From: Carya illinoinensis
Taxonomy: Eukaryota > Streptophyta > Magnoliopsida > Fagales > Juglandaceae
Length of the DNA stretch: 64,000 nt
Assembly: GCF_018687715.1 (NCBI RefSeq)
Contig: NC_056756.1
Location: 39,032,480-39,096,479 of the forward strand
Reading direction: 5' to 3'
This document shows positions 34,738 to 47,955 of the stretch, piece after piece. The position numbers and the translations under genes were made by a program. A model generated the notes under the pieces. That model had not been told where the DNA came from, did no database searches, and worked only from the letters and a program-made list of their open reading frames with translations. Every line of letters starts with the position of its first letter. Position 1 is the stretch's first letter.

Positions 34738-35366
34738 TAGAGGTGTTATCGGTTCGGTTCAATTTGATTTTGGACATATTTTATAAACGAACTTGTATAT
34801 ATCAGTTTTGAGATTTGAAGAACCAATACTTCTGGTTTTGATCAAATTCGGTCTAATTTTTCGGTATAGTATATAATAATATAGTGATAATATAATATAT
34901 TATTTATAATATATATTAGAATTGTCTTATTAACTATAGTGATATGTTATGATATATAATGTAATGATATATTATAATTATTATAATATTATAATATATA
35001 TAGTAATATAATTATTAATACAATAGACTAGAGTGATATAAGATTTTAAAATTTAATATTATATTAATTAATAATTTATCATATAATATAAAATTATTTA
35101 ATATATAATAATATATTATATATAAAAATGATATATAATATAAAACATTATATAAAAATATTTTATATAATATAAAAAATTAATATATATATATATATAT
35201 ATATATATGAACCGATCTGATCCGATATTAGAAAAAGAAAAACTGAAATCAAATCAATTTTGACTGATTTTGAAAAAAATGAAAAGCTAGTATAAGACTG
35301 GATCAAACTTCTCAATTTGGTCTAGTTCGATCCAGTTTATTGGTTCACGTCTTTTTTTTACTCCTA
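34738..35366. mobile_element. Second hAT-like non-autonomous element
   Basis: It begins TAGAGGTGTTATCGGTTCGG and ends with ACTCCTA after GGTTCACGTC. The ends are imperfect inverted repeats, with GGTTCGGTT-type words at one end and GAACCGATC and GATCCAGTT near the other. The interior is nearly pure A/T. The flanks are TA repeats, so a target duplication cannot be judged. Confidence 0.45.
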
Positions 35367-36284
35367 ATATATATATATATATATAAACATTATAACAAAA
35401 AAAGGTCTAGTTAGAATAAATTGAAAATCAACGGTAAATTAGGTTTTGTTTCAAAGTATATATAAAAAGGAAAAAATGTTCTAGAAGATAATTTCAGAAA
35501 ATCATTAGCACGCAGAAAATAATTTCTGATGATGAGATCATGTCACTATCACTTTTCCGAAAATAAATTTAATAATCTACCCTATAAAACGAATATATAT
35601 ATTATTTATAATCCTACAGTGCGTATCTTTTTGGTAAAAATGATTTTTAAACGATAAATTTTACTATTTTTTTAAAAGAATATCCAGTATTTATATATAC
35701 AATTTATGATTATATTTAAAATCACACACACACACACATATATATATATAATAGATTATATTATACCGTACTCATAATTAAGTATTCATTACGTGCACAA
35801 AAATCAACATCTCTTTTATCTCTAAGAAAAACTTCCACCGATTGAATTAACCCCACTTCCATTTTTGTGTTTGGAGTCAAATTTCTTTCCATAATTTCTT
35901 TCGTAGTTGGCACTGCATTTATTTAAGAATTTCTCCTCATAATGATCATATGGGTCCAGAAAATGACAAGACTACTTTTAAGAATCAAAGCATCCACACA
36001 AGAAATGAATGTTCTGATCTCAAATTGTCAAATTTTTGTTGGAATTTGAGAACTTCAAGTAAGAATACACACACATATATAAAGTGCTTTTTATAATATT
36101 TATTATTTACTTAATACTATACAAAAAATTTATACAAACAAAAATAAATGTTGTAACTAATTATTATATATCTCTCCTTAAGTTCGAGCAATAACTTAAT
36201 TAAAATATATTTTAGTTAATTAATTGCAAGTACTTTTAAAGTTAGTTATGATAGTTTTTAAAAATTATCGCGTTATTTACTTTA
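35367..36284. other. AT-rich intergenic DNA
   Basis: No gene signal; includes (CA)n(TA)n at about 35722-35750. Confidence 0.6.
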
Positions 36285-36650
36285 GCTTTTCAACAAAGAT
36301 TTTGCATTTGAGTTTAGATTGAATAAAATCATTTTAGAAGGAGATGCTCTCCGTCCAAGTCTTCAAGAGCACTCATTACACATGCTAGAATTTCTTGGCA
36401 TAGCTCACGAGTCTTATAATTCTTGATATAAAACAGCAGCTTTCACAACTTGTAAGTTGGTCTCTGCCCAACACACTAGTAGGGATGCAAATGTTGCTAC
36501 TCACATCTTAGCAAAGAATTCTTTAGACCTTTTGGAGGATACAATTGATATGGAGGACTATCATTTCTTCTATTCATTCTTTTATTGATATGGTGTTTGT
36601 TTTTTCAAAAGAAAAATGAATTTTCAACTTTTTTTAAAGGTATTTGATGC
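36285..36650 (+). pseudogene. RNase H domain of a plant LINE, relic
   Basis: One frame reads DFAFEFRLNKIILEGDAL, a stop near 36425, then SRDANVATHILAKNSLDLLED. This matches the C-terminal RNase H of plant L1-type elements: Glu-Gly-Asp in the second strand and the R-x-A-N-x-x-A-H-x-L-A box near the end (here AT-H). Nothing upstream shows RT, so it is a 5'-truncated copy. Confidence 0.65.
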
Positions 36651-37074
36651 AATTTTTTTTAATTAAATTTATCAAATAATCATTATCTTCTTTATACAAA
36701 CTTTTACCATTTCCACCCCCGAATTTTATAGTGACGTGGCTTATACAGTACCATCACAACACGTTTTTGTACATGTGGATGTGGTAACGTTTTCCTCACG
36801 TCTCAGATCAGCCATAAAAGCACACCACCTGTTCATCCGTACGTAGTCAGGACTGATAGGAAGAGGAGAGGTGCTACATCAGCAATGGCAGATTGCAAAT
36901 GTCGTTTCTCTCCGTCGCATTTGACAGAAGCATCCCTCCATGAGACGTGAATTTGTACAAGCCCTGCAAAATCATGGCCTTTGTGAGGCAATGGTACTAG
37001 AATGCTTTGGAACATCCAGAGCATTTTTTATTCGGGCTTAATAATTGATCTAAGAGGTCAGACATATATAGTAT
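36651..37074. other. Intergenic DNA; GC-richer patch of unknown nature
   Basis: 36722-37025 is less AT-rich. It holds a 63-aa minus ORF (HVSWRDASVKCDGEKRHLQSAIAD) that I do not recognise. It may be a relic exon or part of a non-coding transcript. Confidence 0.35.
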
Positions 37075-37215
37075 GAGTAATATTATATATAGTCACTTTT
37101 ATGTATTTTTTGTGCACTTCACTGATATGATTGATTGGATTAATTTTTTTTAACACACAACTAATCATATCACTAGAATGTATAAAAAAATACACAAAAG
37201 TGACTACATATAGAA
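37075..37215. mobile_element. Foldback MITE
   Basis: TATAGTCACTTTTATGTATT with TTTTGTGCACTTCACTGATA is mirrored by the inverted TATCACTAGAATGTATAAAA with AATACACAAAAGTGACTACA. The arms are about 50 bp with a short loop. The left end is GAGTAATATTATA, similar to the MITE at 47794. Confidence 0.72.
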
Positions 37216-40200
37216 TTTTTGATATATCATAACCCGCACGAATGTGGAGTGAACAAAAAGTGCATATATGAGCGAGCTAGCTAGCTAATTTATCATGAAT
37301 ATATATATACAAGTTTTATTTCTCATTATCTTTATATATTATACTTTTTGTCTATAATTTTTTTGAAATTTATTCTTTTTAAATTAATTAAATTTTTCTA
37401 CTTATTATCTATATTTTAAACATTTAATAAAATAAAAAAATAATATATGATATGTAGACTTACCTTTAAAATTTTTCTTATACAAAACTTGACACTAATA
37501 CTTTTCTCAAACATTTTATAAATTAATTTATTATATTCATTTTTATATGAGTTATTAGATTCATGAGTCATATAAAATTTTAGAGGCAATGGATCAGGAG
37601 TACTTGACACTTGTGTAAAGATATCCACATGCCATGACATGCAATACCAATCACATATTCGAAGTCCTTGAAGATAAATACCTCACTACCAATCACAGTC
37701 ACACATATCTAGTAAGGTATGTATCCACATGTATTGCTTCATTATTACAATTGACTACAATTTATAAATTATTTATTATTTTTTTATTATTAATTATTAT
37801 TTTTATTATTATTTATAAATCATTTAAAATCATTTTAATGTCTAAAATAACGAACAATCTCATAATAGCAAAAAGTTACATCCACAAAATTAGGTTTAGG
37901 CTGCGCTCTTAGATAATTTGAATCAATTTATAAATAATAATCTTTTACGAGTCCTATTAAAATGTGTTTAAATATATAAAATAGGTTAAGATATGTTTAA
38001 ATTTTTATAAGAAGTTAAAAAAATAGTAAATTTCATCGATAATTAATTTGAAATAGATTAGGATAGATTTGACATACAAACATACTCTTAGTCACCTTGC
38101 CTTGTGGGCAATTTCAATCAAGTTCGTGACATTATATATGCAAATTAAATGGATTCTTCCTTAATTGGCAGCGTTCAATCTCTTAATTCCCTGTTTTTAT
38201 TTAAAATTACTAATAATTAATTATTAAATAATTTCGAAATTAATATAAACATACAATACTTTCACTCTATCACAGGATATTTTATCATTAAAAATTAAGC
38301 AATTTTAATAATGATATAATATTATGCGATACGATGATATATGGTATCGTAGTTAATCCATATTTTAAGCATACTTAATAAAATTAATACATTTCTCATA
38401 TATAATATTTTCCATATTTTCTTTATATATATATTTATATATATATATAATTTGCCCTGGAAAAAAGAAAAAATTGATAGTTAATTTCTATTTATCGGTT
38501 GACTGTTAGATGTGGCATTACATCAGTCACGTCATCGATTGTACAGTACCACCCATTTCCGGTTCGATCATTAATTACATGCTGATATTGCACGGCAGCC
38601 GGCCTTGTTTTCCGTTTTAATCACTCGTGCATCTAATTCCCTGCTGAATAATGATAAGGTTACAATTCACTTACTATCCATCTATTAATTTTTTATTTTA
38701 CTTAATAATTAAGAAAATAAATATTAGTAAAATTATATATTTTTTTAAATTTTTTTAATGATTAAAAATGTTAAAAAAATACTTAAAAAATAATAAAAAA
38801 ACAAAAAAAAATTTAAAATAAACTAAGATAATAGATGGGTGGTGATAAAGTAGTAATAGGGTAGCAACCCTATCACCACCCTTCCCTGTTGAAGTATATT
38901 TCATTCGAGAATCAACAACCTAATAAAGTTAACTAGATCATCTATATTAATTAAAGATAATGCTAGAGGGCTATTAAACGTGCCCATTAATACAAAAAAG
39001 TTTTTATTATTTTTATTTAATTATTTGTTAAGCATCCTTAACTATAAATAAAAAAATTAAAAAATATATATATAAATTCATTAATAGTTAGTTCTTTAAC
39101 TACTAAAAAAAATTAAAAAAAATATGAGTAGACATATTTGATAAACACATTTAATAACGTAACAATAACTGGAGATCGAGCTGCAAGACGTGTTTGTATG
39201 AATTGATATTTGACTTAATTTAGTTTCATGAATTCTGTTACTTTCAAATCAATCAGTAAACATATTAATTATTATAGGATAGATCTATTATAGTTGCAAA
39301 ATAAAAATACTCATAATTCTTTAAGAAATATTTTAGTTACAAATAAAAGTTTTTTATTTTATTACTACCCATCCACTACTCAAGTGCATTACAAGTTTTT
39401 TTATTTTTATTTTATTTTCTTTTAAGTATTTTTTTAACATTCTTAATCATCACTAAGATAAAATTTTAAAAAAATATAACTTTACTAATACTCACTTTCT
39501 TAATCATTAAGTAAAATAAAAAAATTAAAAAAAAAATCAAATATAAAAAGAGTAGTAAATGAGTTGTAGTGTTGTAGTAAGTATATCATTTTTTATTATA
39601 AAATAGAACTAACGTATTATATAAAGTCCCGTCAATTTGTAAATTTATTTTTATATAATCTTTTTGTGTTTGTAACACATCTCTAATTCTTTATGTTAAT
39701 CGATACCTTGGCATCAATAATATGTTATATATAGCAGATTTAAAAATAGATTTTTGTTTCTTTTTTTTTTTAAAGTCTCGTACGTAATCGTTAAGACTTG
39801 CAACAAAAAGGAAAGGAGAAAAGTTGTTCCTACTTCCCTCTAATGACTTGGGGGAATATATGCTCTAATTTTGATACATGATCTGGTAGTGCTACTCGGA
39901 TGCTAATTACTTGCAGGTTTCCATTAATACAAACCTTTTGATCATCATGTTTTAGAGACAACCAAAATCCCATGGCCATTCTGCCTCTGGAAAGGCCAGC
40001 CTGCTCAACTTCTTTCCCACCACAATTTCACTGAATGATCTGCATCCATCGGGCATCGACCTACTTCTCTATCATGCTTGTTTTCCTTTTTCCTTTGTCA
40101 GTATTGTAGAATTCCTACTTGTTCTAAAAATTTAAACTAATAAGAAGATGTAGATTTTATTATATATTTTATATTTTAATACTCTCTTCATGTGTAAATC

Positions 40201-40791
40201 AAACTCTCTCTAAATAGATTGCTCAATACGTGAAATATTTAATTATATGCAATAGAGTGTAAAGTCAGGATTTGAATTCAACATTTCCATTACTACTTGT
40301 AACAAAAACCTAAATTAATAAAAAGAAGTAAATTTTATTATTTATTTTATATGTAATTATCATTTAAGTTCTTTAGTTGACCTAGAATATCTTAATACCC
40401 ATAAACTGACCAAACACATCACGTTCCAGGCCCAATATTCCAGTATATATCAACCAGACAGTACTGAAATCAGTTTTTCTGCATCTAGCCTCAAATTCTT
40501 TCAACCCCACAAAAAGATTATTGTTCACAAACTTACCTATATTATTTATGTGATATATATATATATATATATGAATATATGTAAACCAGAAAGTCGAAAA
40601 GTATATTTATATTTCCTTCTGCAAGCAAACTATATATGTAGAGTCTAGACTGGACGAAATCTCTATTAAGATCAAGCATTGTAATAAAGTTTGTAACCAA
40701 TCAAACAGCTGCACAGGTCAAGGACCAGTAGCTAGAACCAAAGCTTACGGCACAAACCCAAAAAACCCGAGGGGCACTCTTGGCCTGAGTG
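37216..40791. other. AT-rich intergenic DNA upstream of the dioxygenase gene
   Basis: Copies of repeat family 2 lie at about 38660-38890 and 39350-39590. A related AT-rich piece beginning AATGCTAGAGGGCTATTAAA lies at about 38955-39170. Otherwise no gene. The small ORFs at 37416-37640 and 37634-37912 are AT-driven. Confidence 0.5.
40716..40721 (-). promoter_or_regulatory. W-box core
   Basis: GGTCAA on the + strand (TTGACC on the minus) lies 75 bp upstream of the TATA box. WRKY factors bind such sites in defence genes. A single hexamer is weak evidence. Confidence 0.3.
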
Positions 40792-40799
40792 TATAAATA
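40792..40799 (+). promoter_or_regulatory. TATA box of the dioxygenase gene
   Basis: TATAAATA, 142 bp before the start codon. This predicts transcription from about 40825 and a 5' UTR of about 115 nt ending in a TA run (40924-40940). Confidence 0.65.
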
Positions 40800-40940
40800 T
40801 ATGCTCATATCACCTTCCTGGAAACTACACAAAGTCTAAGCTGCAAAGAGAGAGAGATCTACCACATCTGCGAGCAGCCTAGCTCTACCTAAATACTAAA
40901 TTTTTCTTGTCGGTTTTTCCCCATACATATATATATATAT

Positions 40941-42807
40941 ATGGATACCAAGGTTTTATCAACCGGAGTTCGCTACACGAGCTTGCCTCAAAGCTACATC
41001 AGACCAGAATCCGAGCGGCCTCGGCTGTCTGAAATCTCTGATTGTGAAGATGTTCCCATCATCGACTTGGGTATTGCAGATAGAAGCAAAATTGTCAAGC
41101 AAATTGGCGATGCCTGCAAATCTTTTGGCTTTTTCCAGGTAAAAAGTACTTTCCATACACATCATGAGAGAGTTCACTTAATTTTTCGAAAGAGACTGTA
41201 GGACTATTTTGCCATTTTATTAAATACGTTTAGGTGATCAATCACGGCGTGTCACCGGAGGCAGTGAAGAAAATGTTAGACGTGGCTATTGAGTTCTTTA
41301 GCCTGCCTGTGGAAGAGAAGTTGAAGCTCTATTCGGATGACCCTTCAAAAACAGTGAGACTTTCAACAAGTTTTAACGTGAAAAAAGAAAAGGTTCATAA
41401 TTGGAGAGATTATCTTAGACTCCACTGTTATCCTTTAGACAAGTATGTGCCTGAGTGGCCCTCCAATCCTCCTACCTTCAAGTAAGTCTTACCATCCTAC
41501 TCTCCTTCTCTCACGCACACACACACAAGCATACAGAAAAAGTCACATTTGAAGAAAAGTACACTTTTGCCACGTTCTTTTCTTCCCTAATATGTGGTAT
41601 TTGAATCATGACAATGACATTAATAATAAAGTCTCAACTTGAGATCAAAAGTTATTTTTGGAGACCAAAGAGTTTAGTAAAAAACTATTTTAATCTTGTA
41701 GTTAGTTTTATTTTTATATCACCTGACGTAATTATTGAACATTAAATACTGCATCAGATGAAATATTCTTTTAAGACAATCTATTGTACTAGGAATCTAA
41801 ATAACAGAAAACTGTCTGATTGACTAACGATCTTTAGTACTTTTGTACTTTTTTTTGAAATATTGTTTTCATCTTCACTGAAATCGAGAAATATCGATTC
41901 TAGCATAGTTAATGAATAAAATATCTTATAAAGTTCTAATTTAAAGTATTCCAATCATGCATCTTCTAAATAACAATGAAGTCATGTCAAATTGAAAGGT
42001 TGTGTGGATATAGAAGTCCCCTACGCAATCATACCTTATCTTCTATCTATTTCTCTTCAAAGAATGAGTGCCCTAGAAAATTAGAAATAGAAGAAGAAGG
42101 TGGAGATTCTAAACTCATCTTTGTTTTATAATGGGTGCTTTTAACAATGTCATTAATATGTGTTTTAACAAATAACTCCTTGGGTTGGTCATGCTTTAGC
42201 TGTGTAGATAGCTATAATGTTCTCAAATCATCTCAATATGATAGAATACCATTTCTATAGTAATTCCTTCATTTCTCTTACCACTATGCATACCCTAAAA
42301 TTTTTTATAAAAAAGTTATGAATCTCGTTGGGAGATCTTGTTTGGAGCTACTTTTATTTTATTTTTATTTTTAATTTTTTTTAACGATTAAGAAAATATT
42401 ATCTCATAATATTGTAGATTTATTTTTTATTTTAAAATATTTAAAAATGTTAAAAAATTAAAAAAACAAAAAACAAAAAATAAAATAAAAAGCGGGATCT
42501 CCGAGCGGGAGCTCCAGCGGTGGGGGGTAGACTCACAGAAAACTTTAGGGCTTGGAGTTCTGATTTTCATCGCAGGTGGTATGTTTTCTGTCCTTTCCAC
42601 GTGTCAAAAACCATAAAGTCAAGTCCACTTTGATAACCTCACCAGCCCATGTGCCTCGATCGACGCGCTTCCCGAAGGGCCGAACGTGGTTTCTGAAAAA
42701 TCCAAGATACATCCAAGCATGAACAATCCTAAAAAAGAAAAAAAACACACGCACATGCACTTGCTTCTTTCTTGATTAACATATGCTAAAACCAAACAGG
42801 GTCTTAC

Positions 42808-42841
<34 letters not shown>

Positions 42842-44788
42842 TATTTTTTTAATATTGTTATGAATTTGTAAAATAAAAATATTAAAAAATATATAAAAAA
42901 ATCTTAAAAAAATATTTTACACTGTTGAGAGGGCTGTAGAGCCACTCTGATTGATGTTCCTCCTAATAATGTTTTTTTGTTTTCTTTTGAAAAATACAGC
43001 ACTAAAATGCACATAAAATGCCTCTAGTTGAGCTTTTATTTGTCTCGATGCGATATTTTTAAGATATGCGTGTCACAAATTATTCTATGCAGGACCCGTT
43101 TAAAATAAAAAAATGTCAATGCCATAGAATATTAAATACTTAATTTGAAAACAATCTAGAAGATCCAAAAGATCAAAATTTACTAAAATAATTCTAATAC
43201 ATCTAATCAATAAAATATTTCTTTTCAAAGTTCACATGATATATATATATATATATATATACAGATTCCTGTCTCTAAAGCATTATGATTGGACCAAATC
43301 ATAATATCATCTTATTGGAACAAATTTTATTTTTATGATTTATACAAATTTTAAATAAACAAATATTATGTAAGTTTTTATTTTTTTAAAAAAAATTAAT
43401 TTTATCATAAAAAATAATTTTATTTTAATGAGAACGATTTTTTATAAAAACAATTTACAATTTTACAAGTTTGAAAATTGTAAAAATCATTATTATTATT
43501 TTTTTTATAAAAACTAACTCAAATTTAATTTAAGTAGCTTCTTCAACCACTGCTACGCAAATATCAAACAACCATCGAATCGGCGGGTCAACCCAGCTAA
43601 CTGAGTTGATTTTGTCAGACTAGTAGGCAGAGTGGGACCCATGTATTACTTCATTTGGTAAAACATTAATTCGCCGGTGGGATACGCGCATTGGAATTTA
43701 ATATGAAGGGGAGACTTTTTAGACAGGTTGGCCGGTCACGACGCCACCACTAGTTATACTCCAGGCTGACATCAGTACTATCGACTGTCGACCACGTAGT
43801 TTACACGTTACTCGTTAATTGTGGCTGACATCACGGAAACAAACCGTGTTGTCGTCAGCCCTATTCGATCCAAGTTTTCCTCCGCCTCTAGCTCCACCAC
43901 CACGCACAGTGTAGCTCAGCAGCACATCCGATCTATCTACTCTGTTTTCTCGGATTAACGAAATCTATCTCACATCTCTCTTGAATTTAGCCACCATGCA
44001 CATAGCCTCATGTATAGCGCCGTTGTCGATCTCAATTCAGCCACCATCTCATCTTGTTCTTCTCCAACACGCAATTCCTCTCTCTCTCTCTACAACACAC
44101 CCTCTCTTTGATCCAATATATCTCTTGGATGAAAACAAGTGAAGATTCAAAAGAGGGAGAAAAATTAAAACACGTGACTTATGTGTGTGGCGATATTGAT
44201 TTAGGTAAAAATCGATCTTAAAAAGTAAAAAAATATATTTGTCACCTTAATTATCATAATTCTTTCATCATCTTATGATGTGGTATTCGATGACAGGTTC
44301 ACAAATAAAATATAATAAATAATTTTTAATTATCTAATACCACATCATAAGATGATGAAATAATGATAAAAATTAAGATGATGAGTAGCATTATTCTAAA
44401 AAATTTCATTCCCGTGAAGATCAGACTCTATTCATATATAGAATTAACAAAAATGGCCCAACTACTACCATTTTAAAAATATATTTAGTATAACTATTAG
44501 AGTCGAATTCAACAGTCCAAAGTCTTGTTAAATCTCAAACTCTGACTTTGAGCTCGGATGTTTGCCTAACCCTTTGAATCATTGCGAGCCAATTTGATAT
44601 GTTACTTAGAAACAGGATTAAAATATTTCTTATTCTTGCATGGTGACGAGCATGATTCAGATCCCACTAGATTGATTGATTGGTTGATTATACTCATATA
44701 CTAACATTATAATTAATTAATAGACTATGCATTGTCTTGTAATTACACCTAGTTTTTGTCTTGTTCTGACGTATTCCTTTCTCTCTCT

Positions 44789-44835
<47 letters not shown>

Positions 44836-45274
44836 GGCTGTCTTTTTTAGAATCACTCCGCATTACTCTGTTCGTATCTGACAGAGTACTAAATTTGCCT
44901 TGCATATCATAGATTCCTAGTGATCCAAATAATATGTTTTTTTTTTTTTTTTGTTTCACTATCCATATGGTGTTGATTTTTAGTTGAAAAGGAAAAGAAA
45001 ATAGAAAATGAAGTTTGCTGAAACTAAGCTCAAGGAATGATTTTTTTCTCCAAAAAAAAAAAAAAAAAAAAAAAAAGCCCTATTTCGGGGAAAAAAATAT
45101 AGACAAATAGTGTTTGTGAATTAAGTTTAATTCATGATCTTTGTAAAATTGGTAAATCTGTGACCTATATGAAAAACTTATTTTTTAACAATGGGCTGTA
45201 TTATTTTTTGAAAATAAATACACAATATTTACAGATCTTAACACTGTATCTATAAAAATTACTCTTTTTGAGGC

Positions 45275-45306
<32 letters not shown>

Positions 45307-47774
45307 GTTTATCAATCTGTTTTAAAGGATTTTTTAAAACTATACTAAATCAACACTTAATTTAGGATGATCCCAACAAAAAAATGGAGAATGTAATAAG
45401 ATGGATAATGATACAAATGGTGGCCATTCAAAAATCATAATTATGAATCTCTTACTTTCCTCATAAAGATCAACATAGAATTTTTAATTTAGAAAAAAAC
45501 TTTTTTTTATGAATAATCAAGAAAAATTAATGGCATGAATAGACTCGATTTTTGGGAAAGAAATTCCCCTTCTATGATATGTTGAATCTATTATCTCGTT
45601 ATATGAATCTCATCTTCAATTGAGTGGTCTCCTTAAAGTTTTACCTGTTTTTCATTTGCTCTCCTATTTCTTAGTTTTTTTAATTCTTTGGTATGCTCCT
45701 TTAATTTAAGTATTTCTAAATACACCACCATTTCCCCACCTTTTATTTTTTTTTCCCTTTGAAAATTGTTACTAAAATCACTATACTCTAGGTATGGGTT
45801 GAATCGATTAACATGTCTCAATAGGGGCACTGAAAGTATCAAAGAAAAAAAAAAAAAACACACACACACACACACACAAAATAATACAAACACATCACAA
45901 TACAGAGGACGCCTGCCTCGATGTGTTAGGTTCCTTTCATGGACAAAGTTATCAAGAGAATATGCTAAGAAATCAATGGAAAAAAAATAGGCACGAAAAT
46001 GACTCTATCTCATTGAATCGATTAAAATGATAAAGAATTGCATTTAACGTCATTTGTTACGTACGAAGCAGTGACTAAGATCTTCCTCTTATCGTGGCTG
46101 ATCAAGCTTCGAAAATATATCTTAGCTTGTTTATAAAACATATCTTGTCTTTGTGTTTGTCATCATCTATTTTAATTTATTGTGAATATTATTTCTTAGT
46201 GCTTATGATATTATTATTACCGTTGTTTAATTGGACTACTTATACTTCTTATTATAGGTCTCGTAAGCGTCTTTGTCGATTAACAATTATTTGGAAGTGA
46301 TGGCTTTGTGGGTCTCGATTCATAATGCCATTCTATTTCTTATTCAGTTCGATCATGGATATTGATGTCTCCTTACCACCCATTGCAAATAAAAAAATAA
46401 AGAAAAATATGTAAATAGTAATAGGAAAAACAACTATCTGGTCTTTGTGCTTGTAAGTTTCATAGATTCTCAGATCAAGCTACAATCTTCCTACCCAAAT
46501 ATACAATTTAGAGATATATAGACTTGTTGTATTTAATGGTGTACGATTCATAGATCGTGTATGTCTCTTTTCGAATCGTAGAAAATGTTTTAATTAAAAG
46601 TTATGGAGGATGGTGCTCTTAGATTCTCTTCCAAGATACTGCTTACAATATATTTTATTTTGCATTCAACTCAATTGGGTCTGGGTTTGCAGCTCCCATT
46701 TCAACAATGTCTTCCCCCTTAGCAAGTTCCACCATGCCTAATGTTCCCTGCTTTTGCTGTGTGAGATGTACATAAACGAGAGATAGAGCTGTGTAGAACC
46801 ATCAATCAATTAGAGCATTACCAAGTTTGTGCATATTTGAATGAGACCAGATCAACATATTGCAGTGTTTACTGGCATTAACTTCAAGTTGATTGAATGT
46901 TTAAATGCTTATGTTTTCTGAATAATGTACTCAAACAATCGGATTTGAACCCATAATTGATGAAGCTAATGTAACATTGTCTTGCATTGATAGGGAAATT
47001 GTGAGCAATTATTGCATGGAAGTAAGGGAACTCGGGTACAGATTACAAGAACTCATAGCAGAAAGCTTAGGCGTGGAAAAGGATTCTATAAAGAATATAT
47101 TGGGTGAGCAAGGACAGCATATGGCTGTGAACTATTATCCACCTTGTCCCGAACCAGAACTCACCTATGGATTGCCTGGACATACTGATCCCAATGCTCT
47201 CACAATCCTACTTCAAGACCTCCACGTAGCAGGCCTTCAAGTTCTCATAGATGGCAAGTGGCTTGCTGTTAATCCTCACCCAAATGCTTTTGTCATTAAT
47301 CTCGGAGATCAATTGCAGGTAACGGCGATACATTACACACTGAAATAACCACGTATCCCAAAAACTTAAACCGATGGGAATACATAAATTTAATTACTTT
47401 CACTGAGCTTCCAACTTAGATATTATTAATTATTATACAAGACAATTTTTAAAACTAATAATGTAATGTTGTTAAGGGATTTTGTCTGGTTTCCTGGGGA
47501 ATAATTTGACATGAGAAATGAGTGATTGCAGGCATTAAGTAATGGGATTTATAGGAGTGTTTGGCACAGAGCAACAGTGAATTCTGAGAAGCCAAGGCTA
47601 TCGGTAGCTTCGTTCCTCTGCCCATGTGACGACGCCTTAATCAGCGCCCCAACAGCACTTACAGAAGATGGATCTGCAGCAGTGTACAGGGGTTTCACAT
47701 ATGCAGAGTATTACAAGAAGTTTTGGAGTCGGGACTTGGAAAAAGAACACTGTCTCGAACTTTTCAAGAATTAG
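40941..47774 (+). CDS. 2-oxoglutarate/Fe(II) dioxygenase, DMR6-like oxygenase family
   Basis: Four exons: 40941-41138, 41234-41481, 46994-47318, 47532-47774. All introns have GT...AG ends, the reading frame holds, and the product is 337 aa, close to the usual 335-350. The N-terminal DIOX_N part has VPIIDLG and KSFGFFQVINHGV (61-71). The catalytic part has NYYPPCP (195-201), the iron ligands His212 and Asp214 in PGHTDPNALTILLQD, His269 in WHRA, and the 2-oxoglutarate pair Arg279/Ser281 in PRLSVASF. The ADRSKIVKQIGDACKSFGFF and LPVEEKLKLYSDDPSKTVRLSTSFN segments fit DMR6/DLO proteins. Known members hydroxylate salicylate, and some act on flavonoids, in the cytosol; the substrate here is inferred. 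Intron 2 is 5.5 kb. Confidence 0.93.
44250..44400. mobile_element. Foldback MITE in dioxygenase intron 2
   Basis: The left arm has ATCATAATTCTTTCATCATC and TTATGATGTGGTATT. The right arm is the inverse: AATACCACATCATAAGATGA and TGAAATAATGATAAAAATTA. The right end, read inverted, is AGAATAATGCTACTCATCAT, sharing AATGCTA with the MITE at 47794. Confidence 0.7.
44791..44830. repeat. Poly(T) run of about 40 bp
   Basis: Homopolymer preceded by (CT)n, inside intron 2. Confidence 0.95.
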
Positions 47775-47793
47775 TAGTACCCTTAATTAATAA

Positions 47794-47955
47794 GAGTAAT
47801 GCTACGTACAGTTGTGGAGTGTGCAAACGTAGTGCAATTATTTTAAGAAAAAATAGAGTCCACAATTAAAAAAGTTAATTGGTCTCGTATTAATTCACTT
47901 TTTTCAAAGAGACTGCACGACATTTGCACAATCACAACTGCAAATATCATTTCTC
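47794..47955. mobile_element. MITE in the 3' UTR of the dioxygenase gene
   Basis: 162 bp. The left end GAGTAATGCTACGTACAGTTG and the inverted right end GAGAAATGATATTTGCAGTTG share about 40 bp of imperfect inverted repeat (on through GTGTGCAAACGTAGTGCA). It starts 20 bp after the stop codon, so it is probably transcribed within the 3' UTR. Confidence 0.78.

Larger units (their letters stand above)
41482..46993 (+). other. Intron 2 of the dioxygenase gene, 5.5 kb, with repeats
   Basis: Donor GTAAGT, acceptor TTGATAG. Contents: repeat family 2 copies (42340-42540, 42830-42970), TA runs (42808-42842, 43240-43261, 45277-45300), a foldback MITE (44250-44400), a poly(T) run (44791-44830) and A(n)(CA)n (45845-45880). 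A GC-richer unassigned patch lies at 43540-44110. No other gene seen. Confidence 0.85.

Noticed and set aside
44717..44959. Poly-Lys/poly-Phe ORFs around 44717-44959 and 45633-45990
   Set aside because: Produced by homopolymer and CA runs within intron 2.
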